NCBI GenBank assembly: GCA_035283185.1
Contig: DATEUJ010000151.1
Location: forward strand, 35,682 to 99,681
DNA from: DASSFZ01 sp035283185
Lineage (GTDB): Bacteria; Chloroflexota; Anaerolineae; Fen-1058
Direction of reading: 5' to 3'
DNA length: 64,000 bases
Shown here in pieces: positions 35,168-44,903 of this stretch. The notes under the pieces were generated by a model that did not search any database, had not been told where the DNA came from, and was given only the letters and a program-made list of their open reading frames with translations. A program made the position numbers and the translations under genes. Position 1 is the stretch's first letter. Each line of letters opens with the position of its first letter.

Positions 35168-36895
35168 TTATATCAAGGCATCGACCAGGTCGTCCAGCAT
35201 ATCGAGATCGGTGAACGAGCCTTTCTGCAGCAGGGAATCCGCCTGCCCGGCCAGCCGCTGGCGCTCGAGCGGCGTCAACTCCTTAGCCGTGACGACGATG
35301 ACCGGAATCTCTCGTAGGGATTCAGACTGCTTCAGCGCTTCGAGGACCTGGAAGCCATCCATCTCCGGCATCATCAGGTCGAGCAGGATCAGGTCGGGCC
35401 GCTCGCCGGCGGCCATCGCCAGCGCCTGGCGGCCGTCGGCCGCCTCGAACAGTGTATAACGGCCCCGCGCCTGCATGATGCGGCGCAACAGCCGCCGCGC
35501 GTCGGCGTTGTCGTCGACGATCAAGATACGGTTCACGCGCTTGTCCAGGCGCTCGAGCGCGGAGAGCAAACCCTCCTGCGGCAGGGGCGCAGCAGGCGCC
35601 GCGGCCGTCGGCATCTCGAACGACAAAGCCCACTCGTCACCCAGCAATTCCTGCGTGACCGGCAGCGTGTGGCCGGTGCAGTTGACGACGACGTCCTCGT
35701 CGGGCCGGATCAATCCCGCCTCGATCAGCTTGAACAGCCCCGCAAACGCGACGGCTGCGGCCGGCTCGACAGAGATGCCTTCCATCTTGGCCATGATGTG
35801 CATGGCGCGGAAGGCGTCTTCGTCGCTCACCATATCCATTGTTCCGCCGTGCTCCAGGATCATCGAGCGCAGCAGAGAGTAGGCCGGGCCGGGGTTGCCG
35901 GTCGATAGGGTGGCGATGTGCGTCTGCGGATCGCTGACGACGTCGGCAACCTCTTTGCCGGCCTTGAACGCGCGCGGCATCGGAGCGCAGCCTTCCACCT
36001 GGATCAGCGCAAACTTCGGAATCCGGTCGGTGAAGCCCATCCGTTTGAGCTCGCCAAATCCCTTGTACGCGCCGAGCGGCCCCAGGCCGCCGCTGACGGA
36101 CTGGACGTACCAGTCCGGCGCACGGAAGGATGGCCGCCGCCCGCCCGCCCTCGCGTGCTGTCCGCGGGGGTTATGCGCGCCTGGCGTGCGATCGACCAGC
36201 GCGAGCTGCTCGCTCACTTCGTAGGCGAGCGTCTTCATGCTCTCGCGCGCCGCGATCGATCGGATGCCGCGGTCGAGATACAGGCTGCGGTGCTGGGCGA
36301 ATGTCGCAGCGACCTCCTTGGCCTGATCGTAGGTGCCGGTGACTTTCACGACTTCCGAACCGTACAGGGCCACCTCGCGCATCTTTTCGGCCGGCACCAT
36401 GCTCGTCAGAAACGCCCACAGCTTGATGCCGGCGCGCGCACAGTAGGCCGAGTACGAGATGGCGACGTTGCCGGTGGAGGCGACGACGCATTCGGTGATG
36501 CCGCTCCCCCTCATGACCGAGATCGCCAACGACGCCTGCCGATCTTTGAAGGAGCCGGTCGGCCCCTGGCGCTCGTCTTTGATGAAGACGCGGCTTCGCC
36601 CGAGCATGACGCCCAGGTTGGCGAGCCGGATCAGGGGCGAGCCGCCCTCGCCCAGGGTGACGATGCTGGCCGGGTCTCGCACCGGCAGCACCTCCAGATA
36701 ACGCCACATGTTGAACATCCTGTCGCGCAGTAGTTCGGGCAGGCAATGGCGAAGGGCATCGTAGTCGTACCGAATGTCCAGCATCGTGAAATCGCAGTTG
36801 GGGCACGCGGCAGGCGGCCGCTGGACCCCTTCGCCTTCGCTCAGGGCCAGGCGCGTACCGCAGCGCAGGCATTCGAGTACCGGATCGAACGTCAT
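35168..36895 (-). CDS. Threonine-synthase-like PLP enzyme fused to a response-regulator receiver
   Basis: A 575-residue fusion. Residues 1-430 resemble threonine synthase (PLP fold type II): an N-terminal zinc finger (Cys9, Cys12, Cys31, Cys34), VTLGEGGSPLI, the PLP Lys117 in GPTGSFKDRQ, ASTGNVAISYSAY and VSGGLGPLGAYKG. Residues about 445-575 are a receiver: ILIVDDNADARRLL, phospho-Asp in LILLDLMMPEMDG and VIVVTAKELT, with KG near the end. Interspersed repeats are read in frame at residues about 16-28 (ALSEGEG, between the CxxC pairs) and about 238-255 (RGQHARAGG). There are no kinase parts. It lies between two kinase genes, so PLP catalysis may be under phosphorelay control; alternatively the enzyme part acts as a sensor. 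Confidence 0.9.
   Translation of the reverse strand: MTFDPVLECLRCGTRLALSEGEGVQRPPAACPNCDFTMLDIRYDYDALRHCLPELLRDRMFNMWRYLEVLPVRDPASIVTLGEGGSPLIRLANLGVMLGRSRVFIKDERQGPTGSFKDRQASLAISVMRGSGITECVVASTGNVAISYSAYCARAGIKLWAFLTSMVPAEKMREVALYGSEVVKVTGTYDQAKEVAATFAQHRSLYLDRGIRSIAARESMKTLAYEVSEQLALVDRTPGAHNPRGQHARAGGRRPSFRAPDWYVQSVSGGLGPLGAYKGFGELKRMGFTDRIPKFALIQVEGCAPMPRAFKAGKEVADVVSDPQTHIATLSTGNPGPAYSLLRSMILEHGGTMDMVSDEDAFRAMHIMAKMEGISVEPAAAVAFAGLFKLIEAGLIRPDEDVVVNCTGHTLPVTQELLGDEWALSFEMPTAAAPAAPLPQEGLLSALERLDKRVNRILIVDDNADARRLLRRIMQARGRYTLFEAADGRQALAMAAGERPDLILLDLMMPEMDGFQVLEALKQSESLREIPVIVVTAKELTPLERQRLAGQADSLLQKGSFTDLDMLDDLVDALI
36145..36171. repeat. CCGCCCTCGCGTGCTGTCC-type repeat inside the threonine-synthase fusion
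   Basis: In-frame member of the family at 35113. It encodes the RGQHARAGGR stretch in a loop just before the conserved VSGGLGPLG block. Confidence 0.75.
36826..36851. repeat. CCCTTCGCCTTCGCTCAGG repeat inside the zinc finger of the threonine-synthase fusion
   Basis: In frame, it encodes LALSEGEG between Cys12 and Cys31. It enlarges the zinc-finger loop but keeps all four Cys. Confidence 0.85.
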
Positions 36896-36907
36896 TTAGG
36901 AAAAACC

Positions 36908-39900
36908 TCAAACTCCCGCCGGCCGGGATACCACGCCGCCGCGCGGAGGGGGGGCGGGCTGCTGGCCGTTCAGGCGGGCAAGCGCAGCCGCGATCTCATT
37001 CATCAGCCGCTCCGAATCGAGGGCGCCCTTGTTCAACATCGCGACCACCTTGCCGTGCAGGCGCGCTCGATCCTCCTCGGTCAGATCTTTAGCCGTCACG
37101 ACGATGACCGGGATGTCGCGGGTGTGACGGTTGCCCCGGATGGTCTCGAGCACCGCGAAGCCGTCGATGTCGGGCATCATCAGGTCGAGGAGCACGACGT
37201 CAGGCTGGTACGTCTGCGCGGCGGCGATGCCCATCGCGCCGCCCTGCGCCTCGATCACGTTCACGCCGGGCCGCCCGTCCAGCATGCGGCGCAGCAGGCG
37301 GATGGCATCTAGCTCGTCGTCGACGACCAGCACCGTCCGGATCGCTTTGCCGATGCTCGCCCGATCCAGCGCGCGCATGAGATCGCTTTCGCTGACCGGC
37401 TTGACCAGGTAGTCGGCCGCGCCCAGCGCAAAGCCCTTGTTCTGATCTTCGACGATGGTGCACACGACGATCGGGATATCGCGGGTGGCCGGCGTGCTCT
37501 TCAGCTCGGCCAGGATCGACCAGCCGTCACGACGCTCCGCGGGCATCAGCACGTCGAGCATGATGGTGGCCGGCTTCAGGCGCGCCGCTTCCTGGGCAGC
37601 CCGGCCGGTATCGCGCAGGCCGATCACCTGGTAGCCCTGCTTCTCCAGGAAACGCTGGTACAGTCTGATGACCTCCGTATCGTCGTCGATGCACAAGATG
37701 AGCGGCCGGCCGGGCTCGGGGAGCGGCAGAGTGGTATCCGTGTAATCCGTGTCCGAATCCGTGTGCAGCGCCGGCCGCGCCAGCGGGAGGGTGAACGTGA
37801 AGGTGGAGCCGACGCCCATTTGCGACTCGGCCCACATGCGGCCGCCGTGCATCTCGATGAACTTGCGGCTGATCGCCAGACCCAGGCCAGTGCCCCCCGC
37901 CTTGCGCGTCGTGCTGGCATCCACCTGGGTGAACTCTTCGAAGATGTGCTCCAGCTTGTCTTCGAGGATGCCCATGCCGGTGTCGGCGACCGACACCCAC
38001 ACTTCGGTCGGGTGCACGATCACGCGCGTCGTGATGCGGCCCGTCTCGGTGAACTTGGCCGCGTTCGACACCAGGTTCAGGACGACCTGCCGAATGCGGC
38101 GCGGATCGGCTCTCACCAGCGGCAAATCGGGCGGGATCTCGTGGTGCAGCTCAATCTTCCTGTCTTTGACGAGGGCGATAGCCGTGGACATGACGCCCTT
38201 GACCACATCGGCCAGGTCGGTGTCCTCCGGCGCCAGTTCCATCTTGCCCGCCTCGATCTTCGACAGGTCGAGAACGTCGTTGATCAGGCCGAGCAGGTGC
38301 TGGCCGGAGTTGTGGATCGCGGCCAGGTCGGCCTGCTGCATCTCGGTCAGCGGGCCATCGATACCGCGCAGAATGACGCGGCTGAAGCCGATGATCGAGT
38401 TGAGCGGCGTGCGCAGCTCGTGACTCATGTTCGCCAGGAACTGCGTCTTGAGCCGGTCGACCTCGCGCATGCGATCGAGGGCGGCGCGCTCGGCCTCGTA
38501 GGCGCGCGCGTTGGCGATGGCGACTGCCGCCTGGTCGGCCAGCGCCTCGATCAGGCGCTGGTCCGGCTCGCCGAAGGCGTAGGCGTGCGGGCTTTCCAGA
38601 TTGAGCGCTCCCAGTAGCGTGTCGCCCTGGCGGATCGGGACGATCAGCTCCGCGCGCGTGTCGCTGTCCGCGACAATCCCACCAACAGACGGGGACTGTC
38701 CCGTGTACGCCGGATCGTCGAGCACATCGTTGACCAGGACAGCCTGCCCGGTCGTCAGCAGGCGGCCATGCAGGCCATCCCCGCGCTGCAGCACAGTGTA
38801 CGTGTTTTCCCGGATCGTCCTCAGCGCCGCTTCGGGGAACCCAATGAGCACACGCAGCTCGAGCGCATCCCTGTTCGGATCGTACAGGGCCATCGAGCCG
38901 CGGTCGGCCGGTGTGATGTTGATCGCCTCTTCGACGATGGTGTTGAGCACTTCCTCCAACTGAAGCGAGGCCGCCAGGCGGCGCCCGATGTGCGTCAGCG
39001 CGGTCAGCTCGTTGACGCGCGCGCGGACGTCTTGATACAGGCGGGCATTCTCAAGGGCTGCGGCCAACTGGTCGGCTACGCGCCGCACCATGCTTGCTTC
39101 TTCCGGCAGCCAGCGGCGCTCGTGGTCGACCTGGTCGAAGCCCAGGACGCCGATCAGGCGACTGCCGGAAACGACGGGCACGTGCATGTGCGACAGGGCG
39201 TCCTTGGCGAGCAGCGGGGGCCGAAGCCCCGGCACGCCCTGGCGCTCGACACTGCCGACCAGGAGCGGCTCGCCTGCCTTGAATGCTTTGAACGTGTTCG
39301 GCGCATCCATCCACACGCCGGTCGCCCCTCTCAGCGAGGACGCATTGTCGGCCGCGCCTACCCTGAGCCTGTCCTGAGCGGAGTCGAAGCGCGTAGTCGA
39401 AGGGTCGCGCCATTCGTAGGCGACCACGAAACGCCGATCGTCGACATTCGCCAGATAGAAGCTGCGGCTCGCCCGCATGGCGCGGCCCATCTCGGCGATC
39501 GTGGTTTGCAGGTCGAGCACCGTCTGCGGATCGAGCGACGCCTTGATCGTCTGGCTGATTCGATTCAGCGTCGATTCGATCTCGGCCCGGTAACGCGTCT
39601 CTTCGAACAGGCGGCGGTTCTCGAGGGCGACGGCGGCCTGCCGAGCGAGCGTCTCGCAGAAGGCGATCTCGTTGTCCCGGAACTCGCGCGGGGCGCGTCC
39701 TTCGACTGCGCTCAGGACGTCCGCGCTGACGAAGCCGATCAGCCGCTGCCCGACGACCAGCGGGAGCATGAGAAACGACTCACCGAGCGTGCCCGGCTGG
39801 CGCAAGATATCAGCCACGGGAGCTGCCACCGGATGGCCGATCAAATCACGGGACAGTCCCCGTCTGTTAGTGGGAGAGATGGCGATAGGCCGGCCGTCGG

Positions 39901-42370
39901 CCAGCATGGCGAGGATGCCGGGGTTTGCAGCCATGGACACCCATATCGTCTCCCCGTCGGGCGACGGCACGGCCTGCGCCGCGACTCGTCCGTTCTCTTG
40001 CTCCTCATCGAAGAGCACGACGGACACCTGGTCTACCTCCAGGTAACCATGCAGCACGCTTACGACGGTATGCATGACTTCGGCTGGCGTGGCGGCCGCC
40101 GCCATCGCGCGGCTGGCCTCGTACAACTTCACCGTTTCCTGCAAGCTGGCTTCGGTCTCGTCGAGCAACCGCGCCGCCTCGACCGACTGCGCCACCTGGT
40201 CGGCGACGGCTTTCAGCATAACCCGCTCGTCCTGGGACCACTGACGGTCTCCCTCGGCCTGCACGCCCAGGGTGCCGATGACCTCGCCGCGCAGCTCGAT
40301 CGGCACGGCCAGCTCCGGCTGTCGGGGACTGTCCCCTCCGCTGCGCTTCGGGGATCTTCGAGAGTCGCCTGGCACGCTCGCGGCGCGGGCTGCATCCTCG
40401 ATGCTGGGCGCGCCACGCGACCCTTCGCCTTCGCTCAGGGCAGGCGCGGGGCGGCTGAACTCGTGCTCGACGGTGGCGTGTCGCGCCTGGCTGAACCCTG
40501 CCCAGCCCTCGTGCGTGTATCGCTGCATCAGGCTGTTCAACTCGGCGACTGCCTTGCGAGACTGCTCGAACAGGCGGCGATTCTCAATGGTGACCGCCAA
40601 GTGGTTGGCGATAGCCTGCGCCAGTTGCACGTCACGCGCGCTCATCGGACTTTTGTCGATCGCGCGACCAAGGCTGATGGCGCCGACGACGCGATCGCCC
40701 AGGATGGCCGGCACGCTCACAGATCGGCCATACGCCTCGCGCTCTGCAGGCAACGCTTGGCTCAGCAGAGGGTCGATTTCGGGATCGTTGATGACGACTG
40801 CCTGGCGCATGCGAATGGCCAGCGCGTTGGGCGCATCCATCCCACCCATCCGTGTATCCGCCTGCCACCTGCCCTCGCCTGCCGTGTGCGGGGGTCGCCG
40901 GCTGTGTGCGGGGGTGTCAAAATCCGCGTCATGCGCCGCCTGATCGGATCGCCAATGCTCCGCGGAAAGCCTGCGAGCCGGGTCCTGGAAGGCACACAGG
41001 AGGGTGTAGGTTGCGCTATCGGCCTCGTAAGCCGCCGCCGTCCACGAGTCGAAGCCCGCCTGCTCGGCGACAGTGCGCAGCAGGTGATCGGCCGCCGCGG
41101 ACAGGTCTTCGCTGATGAAGCCGGCCAGGCGGCTGGCCTCGAACAATGCGGTCGCCTGCCGCGCGTCGAGCTGCGCTTCCCGGTATTGCTGCGCGTTGTT
41201 CAGCGCGATCGCGATCTGGTCGGCCAGGCTCTGCAGCACGGTCAGCGAGCTCTCGTCGAACGCGTCCACTTGGCGGCTCTGCACGTCGAGCGCGCCCAGA
41301 ACGCGATCGCCGACCAGGAGAGGGAGGGCGACCTCCGACTGGGTGTCGGGGAGGAGCGGATTGGCGAAGCGCACGGTCTCGTCACCCACATTCCTGGCCA
41401 CGCGCGGCCGGCGACTGGTGATCGCCGCGCCGACCATGCTCTGCCCGCCGATCTCCAGGCGATGCTCGCTGGCCTTGAGGACTGCCGAAGGCGTGCCCGC
41501 CGCGCCGGTCGCCTCGCGTAAGACGGCGAAGCGGCCCAACTCGTCGAGCAGGAACACGGCGGCGTAGTAGAAACCGAACCGCTCTGTGATCAACTGCGCA
41601 ACCTGGCGAATCAGATCGTCCGGATCGAGCACGGAGGTGACTGCGCGGCTCACCTCGGCGCTCACGCTCAGTTGTGCGGTACGCTCGGCGACGCGCTCCT
41701 CGAGTGAGCCGCGCAGCGCCCGGAGCTCGCGATTGGCGTCGAGCTGCGCGCGCTCGTTGCGGCGCGCGCGCGCGAGGGCCTCTTGCAGGCCACGCAGCGC
41801 CAGGAAGAGCAACGTCGCTTCCACGCCGAACACGAGCGCGTAGTTCACCCACTGGCCGGCGGCATCGATGGGCTGCGGCGGAGGCAGAACCCTATACACG
41901 TCGGCGAGCATCATCACGAGAGCCGTGGCCCCGCACAGCGCGGCCGTTGCCAGCGCAGCGCGCGCCCCGATCAGCAGTCCCGACAACAAGATGACGACGA
42001 CGAGATAGTTGAAGGTCAGGCTCGACAGGCCACCCTGCAGCCAGGCCGCCAGCGATACAACAAACCAGGTAATCAGAATGAACAACACGCTGGCAGCGTG
42101 CACGTATCCCCGGCGCGCCAGAGCGAGACACACCAGCGCCGCACCCGCCGCGATGCTCGAAACGGCCACGCCGATGACCGGCGAGGCGGCCAGGAGGAGT
42201 GAGACGACTATCCCGACCACGCCGATGCCGACGATAATCAGCGCCGTTCTGCGCAGCACGCGCGCCGTGCGCGTTTTGTCTCCGTCCTCGAACACCGGCG
42301 CTTCGACGAGGCGGCGTATCCGCTCAAATGGCGGCCCGTTCGAATCACGCATGGTCGTCACCTCGTCCAT
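36908..42370 (-). CDS. Giant hybrid sensor histidine kinase: TM, about six GAF domains, HisKA, HATPase, two receivers
   Basis: 1820 residues. N-terminal membrane region at about 25-195 with six or so helices, then a coiled coil and GAF-like domains up to about 1295. The first GAF has the cluster consensus (FGFYYAAVFLLDELGRFAVLREATG, EIGGQSMVG, LPLLVGDRVLGALDVQS). HisKA starts at about 1302 with phospho-His near 1317 (ANMSHELRTPLNSIIGFS). HATPase_c has NLVSNAAKFTETG and GTGLGLAISRKF. Receiver 1 (about 1555-1677) has Asp near 1606 and receiver 2 (about 1678-1800) has Asp near 1729. It is the only kinase among seven consecutive GAF-rich genes. Several linkers carry in-frame interspersed repeats (38690, 39360, 39698, 40418, 40850). 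It overlaps the next gene by 26 bp. Confidence 0.93.
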   Translation of the reverse strand: MDEVTTMRDSNGPPFERIRRLVEAPVFEDGDKTRTARVLRRTALIIVGIGVVGIVVSLLLAASPVIGVAVSSIAAGAALVCLALARRGYVHAASVLFILITWFVVSLAAWLQGGLSSLTFNYLVVVILLSGLLIGARAALATAALCGATALVMMLADVYRVLPPPQPIDAAGQWVNYALVFGVEATLLFLALRGLQEALARARRNERAQLDANRELRALRGSLEERVAERTAQLSVSAEVSRAVTSVLDPDDLIRQVAQLITERFGFYYAAVFLLDELGRFAVLREATGAAGTPSAVLKASEHRLEIGGQSMVGAAITSRRPRVARNVGDETVRFANPLLPDTQSEVALPLLVGDRVLGALDVQSRQVDAFDESSLTVLQSLADQIAIALNNAQQYREAQLDARQATALFEASRLAGFISEDLSAAADHLLRTVAEQAGFDSWTAAAYEADSATYTLLCAFQDPARRLSAEHWRSDQAAHDADFDTPAHSRRPPHTAGEGRWQADTRMGGMDAPNALAIRMRQAVVINDPEIDPLLSQALPAEREAYGRSVSVPAILGDRVVGAISLGRAIDKSPMSARDVQLAQAIANHLAVTIENRRLFEQSRKAVAELNSLMQRYTHEGWAGFSQARHATVEHEFSRPAPALSEGEGSRGAPSIEDAARAASVPGDSRRSPKRSGGDSPRQPELAVPIELRGEVIGTLGVQAEGDRQWSQDERVMLKAVADQVAQSVEAARLLDETEASLQETVKLYEASRAMAAAATPAEVMHTVVSVLHGYLEVDQVSVVLFDEEQENGRVAAQAVPSPDGETIWVSMAANPGILAMLADGRPIAISPTNRRGLSRDLIGHPVAAPVADILRQPGTLGESFLMLPLVVGQRLIGFVSADVLSAVEGRAPREFRDNEIAFCETLARQAAVALENRRLFEETRYRAEIESTLNRISQTIKASLDPQTVLDLQTTIAEMGRAMRASRSFYLANVDDRRFVVAYEWRDPSTTRFDSAQDRLRVGAADNASSLRGATGVWMDAPNTFKAFKAGEPLLVGSVERQGVPGLRPPLLAKDALSHMHVPVVSGSRLIGVLGFDQVDHERRWLPEEASMVRRVADQLAAALENARLYQDVRARVNELTALTHIGRRLAASLQLEEVLNTIVEEAINITPADRGSMALYDPNRDALELRVLIGFPEAALRTIRENTYTVLQRGDGLHGRLLTTGQAVLVNDVLDDPAYTGQSPSVGGIVADSDTRAELIVPIRQGDTLLGALNLESPHAYAFGEPDQRLIEALADQAAVAIANARAYEAERAALDRMREVDRLKTQFLANMSHELRTPLNSIIGFSRVILRGIDGPLTEMQQADLAAIHNSGQHLLGLINDVLDLSKIEAGKMELAPEDTDLADVVKGVMSTAIALVKDRKIELHHEIPPDLPLVRADPRRIRQVVLNLVSNAAKFTETGRITTRVIVHPTEVWVSVADTGMGILEDKLEHIFEEFTQVDASTTRKAGGTGLGLAISRKFIEMHGGRMWAESQMGVGSTFTFTLPLARPALHTDSDTDYTDTTLPLPEPGRPLILCIDDDTEVIRLYQRFLEKQGYQVIGLRDTGRAAQEAARLKPATIMLDVLMPAERRDGWSILAELKSTPATRDIPIVVCTIVEDQNKGFALGAADYLVKPVSESDLMRALDRASIGKAIRTVLVVDDELDAIRLLRRMLDGRPGVNVIEAQGGAMGIAAAQTYQPDVVLLDLMMPDIDGFAVLETIRGNRHTRDIPVIVVTAKDLTEEDRARLHGKVVAMLNKGALDSERLMNEIAAALARLNGQQPAPPPRGGVVSRPAGV
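39360..39407. repeat. Interspersed repeat read as FDSAQDRLR in the giant kinase
   Basis: CCTGAGCCTGTCCTGAGCGG followed by a GTCGAAG...CGAAGG inverted part. It lies inside GAF domain 5 of the hybrid kinase. Same element family as 36826, but in the opposite orientation and another frame. Confidence 0.8.
40418..40450. repeat. CCCTTCGCCTTCGCTCAGG repeat in the giant kinase (PALSEGEGS)
   Basis: In-frame copy inside the degenerate third GAF domain. The neighbouring 40310-40380 also holds fragments of the GGGGACTGTCCC element. Confidence 0.8.
40850..40929. repeat. Compound CTGCCCTCGCCTGCCGTGTG repeat in the giant kinase
   Basis: Two partial copies of the 35113-type element stand in tandem (TGTGCGGGGGTCGCCGG, then TGTGCGGGGGTG), in frame within GAF domain 2. 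Confidence 0.75.
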
Positions 42371-44903
42371 CGCGCTTCTCCGGATCCGCTGCGCTCTGCT
42401 CGGGGCGCGGCCATGTCTCGTGGATCGGTGAAGTGGCGTGTACGGAAGCCTCTTGCGCAGGAGTCTCGGGCGCGCCGATGCGCGCGACCACGCGGGCGGC
42501 CTTCAGAGAACGGCCCAGCTCGTCGACGGCAGTCTGCAAGATGCCGTCGATGTTGACCGTCTGGCGCACCCGAGCGTTGATCTCGTTGATGAGCCGTTCG
42601 CGCCCGGCCAGACGCTCGGTCTCTTCCAGAAGGCGGGCAGTCTCCAGCGTCTGGCCGACCTGATCGACCAGGGAGTGGGCAAAAGCCACATCCTCCGGCG
42701 TCCATCGCTCTCGATCCCCCAGCGGCAGCAAGTCGAACTCCCCGACAGCCTCGCCGCGAATGCGCAGCGGAATCGTCAGGCGACCGGGCAGGCCGCCCGC
42801 ACTTTCCTGTGGGCCGCGAGAGGACCCTTCGCCATCCCCACTCCCTTCGGTCGGGGACTTCGCGCTCAGGGCAAGCCATTCGCCGGCCCGCCATTCGCCG
42901 GACAGACTGCGCGCTGTGCGCGCATACTGGCGCCACGCCTGGCCCGTCAAGAGCCGGTTCGCCGCATCCAGGTCGGCCAGCGCCTGCCGGGTTTCCTCCG
43001 CCAGCCGCAGGTTGTCCAGCGCGACGGCAATCTGGCCGGCGAGCGTGGCCACCAACCTTTCCTGATCGTCGCTGAAGAAAGAGTCGGGCCGCGTATCCTG
43101 AACACCCAGCACGCCCAACACCCGCTCGCCGACGACGACGGGTGCGCCCAAGAACGCGCCCCGCTGCGCCTCTTCCGCTAGGCTGCCCGGCTGCGCCGCG
43201 CTCCTTCGACCCCTCGACTCTGCTCGGGGCATGCCTTGCCGCACTCTGCTCACGCCGGCGAAGCCGGCAATGCCCGCCGCCTCAGAGGCGCTCACGCGCA
43301 ACGCTTTGCGCGTCCGGATGACATGCTCGGCTAACCCGTGGCCGAAGGGGCGGGCGGCGGGCGTGTCGCTGACGTCGACGCCGCCGTGTACATCCATGAC
43401 GAAGCGAATCTCGGACTGGTTTTCATCCACAAGTCCCAGATAGTAGCTATCGGCGCCGATCAGCGTCTGGATGCGCGCGAGCGCGCGGCCGGTCAACTCC
43501 GGCAGCGTGCGACTGCGCGCAATATCGCCGGACACGGCGAGCAGCTCGTTCAGTGTACTGACGTTGCGCTGTGACGCGACATACAGCGCCGCGTTATTCA
43601 ATGCAATTGCAATTTGATCGGCCATCCCCTGCAGAACCGTCGCGCTCGCCTCGTCGAACGCCGCTTCCTGGGTCGACTGCACGTCGAGCGCGCCGAGCAC
43701 CCGATCGCCGACGATGAGCGGGAGCGCGATTTCGGAGCGCGTATCCGGGAGCAGCGGGTTGGCGAAGCGCACGGCCTCTTCGCCGACGTCGAGCGCGATG
43801 CGCGGCCTGCGCTGCGCGGTCACGAAGCCGACCATCGACTGACCACCCACTTCGAGTTTGTGTCCGCGCTCCCTCAGGATGCGCCCTGCTTCGCCCGTCG
43901 CCTCACGCAGCACAGCATACCTGCCGGCATCGTCCAGCGTGAAGACTGCCGCATAGTAGTACCCGAATCGGTCGGCGATGAGGTTGACGACGTCGCGCAT
44001 AAGGCGGTTGGGATCGAGTTGCGACGCCGACGCTCGACCTACGTCGGCGCTGGCGCGCAACTGCGCCGTGCGGGCGTCGATGCGGCGCTCCAATTCCGCC
44101 TGCGAGGCGCGAAGCTCCGCAGCCATCTGGTTGAAGACGGCCGCCAACTCACCAAGCTCATCCGCGCTCTCGATCGCGACACGCTCATCCAGATGACCGG
44201 CCGCCAGACGCATCGCCCCGCGCGTTAGCTGCTCAACCGGCCGCGCAATGCGGCGCATCGTCTGCCAGGTCAGTACAGCGCCGAGCGCCAGACTCAGCCC
44301 CAAGACCAGCGCGGGATAGAGCAGAACCGCCTGACTGGCCAAATCGACCTGCCCGGCCGCAGCTTCCGCTATCCGTCTCGCCCGCTCGACCAGCTCATCC
44401 GTCTCACTCGCCAGTCTCTGCTGATCCCGGATCAGCAAGCCCATGCGCACTTTGGCGCTCGGCCATTGCCCGTCAAGGGCCTGGCGGACCATCGTCTGCG
44501 CAATAGTGGCGACGCCGTCAATGGTGCTGTTGACTTTGCTCATGAGAGGATAGACAGCATCGTCTTTCGCCGTTTCCACCGTCAGTGCGGCCAAGCCGGC
44601 GTTGCTGTATCTCAGCACGTCAAGGATCGGGGTGACCTGGGACTCGAAGGCGGCCGCATCTTCGATCGGAAGCAGGCGGCTGACGACGGCGATCAGGTCG
44701 GCGCTGTTACGGCGTACTTCAAGGGCGGCCGCCGCGCGCTGCTGCGCCTGCTGAAGAACACCGACGGCGTCCGTCAGGCGATTGACCTGCCAGATGACGA
44801 TGCCGCCGGCCAGCCACACCAGTGCGCCGATACCGATACCTCCCCAGACGAGCCGTTGCCGGATAGTGAGACGCGGCCGCTTGGATGATGGCGATCCGGT
44901 CAT
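42345..44903 (-). CDS. Kinase-less membrane sensor: 4-helix input, HAMP, three GAF domains
   Basis: 852 residues. TM1 (about 18-40), an extracytoplasmic helical bundle of MCP four-helix type (about 41-192), TM2 (about 195-215), HAMP (about 216-270: RIARPVEQLTRGAMRLAAGHLDERV), then GAF1 with the cluster consensus, GAF2 (SYYLGLVDENQSEIRFV...) and GAF3 split by insertions. The C-terminal tail, about 785-830 (LINEINARVRQTVNIDGILQTAVDEL), resembles the first helices of another GAF and is shared by the neighbouring sensors. No HisKA or HATPase. In-frame repeats give KSPTEGSGDGEGSSRG and RAESRGRRS. It overlaps the giant kinase gene, suggesting coupled synthesis and perhaps a complex. Confidence 0.9.
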   Translation of the reverse strand: MTGSPSSKRPRLTIRQRLVWGGIGIGALVWLAGGIVIWQVNRLTDAVGVLQQAQQRAAAALEVRRNSADLIAVVSRLLPIEDAAAFESQVTPILDVLRYSNAGLAALTVETAKDDAVYPLMSKVNSTIDGVATIAQTMVRQALDGQWPSAKVRMGLLIRDQQRLASETDELVERARRIAEAAAGQVDLASQAVLLYPALVLGLSLALGAVLTWQTMRRIARPVEQLTRGAMRLAAGHLDERVAIESADELGELAAVFNQMAAELRASQAELERRIDARTAQLRASADVGRASASQLDPNRLMRDVVNLIADRFGYYYAAVFTLDDAGRYAVLREATGEAGRILRERGHKLEVGGQSMVGFVTAQRRPRIALDVGEEAVRFANPLLPDTRSEIALPLIVGDRVLGALDVQSTQEAAFDEASATVLQGMADQIAIALNNAALYVASQRNVSTLNELLAVSGDIARSRTLPELTGRALARIQTLIGADSYYLGLVDENQSEIRFVMDVHGGVDVSDTPAARPFGHGLAEHVIRTRKALRVSASEAAGIAGFAGVSRVRQGMPRAESRGRRSAAQPGSLAEEAQRGAFLGAPVVVGERVLGVLGVQDTRPDSFFSDDQERLVATLAGQIAVALDNLRLAEETRQALADLDAANRLLTGQAWRQYARTARSLSGEWRAGEWLALSAKSPTEGSGDGEGSSRGPQESAGGLPGRLTIPLRIRGEAVGEFDLLPLGDRERWTPEDVAFAHSLVDQVGQTLETARLLEETERLAGRERLINEINARVRQTVNIDGILQTAVDELGRSLKAARVVARIGAPETPAQEASVHATSPIHETWPRPEQSAADPEKRDGRGDDHA
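42824..42876. repeat. Composite repeat inside GAF3 of the 852-residue sensor (KSPTEGSG)
   Basis: CCCTTCGCC, CTCCCTTCGGTCGGGGACTT and CGCTCAGGGCAAG stand in series. The central CCCTTCGGTCGGGGACTTCG unit recurs at 46240, 56910, 58815, 63120 and 63800. Confidence 0.85.

Noticed and set aside
38768..41521. 917-codon open frame on the plus strand
   Set aside because: Antisense shadow of the giant hybrid kinase in high-GC DNA. It is rich in Arg, Gln and His with no domain pattern, while the minus strand encodes clear GAF motifs.
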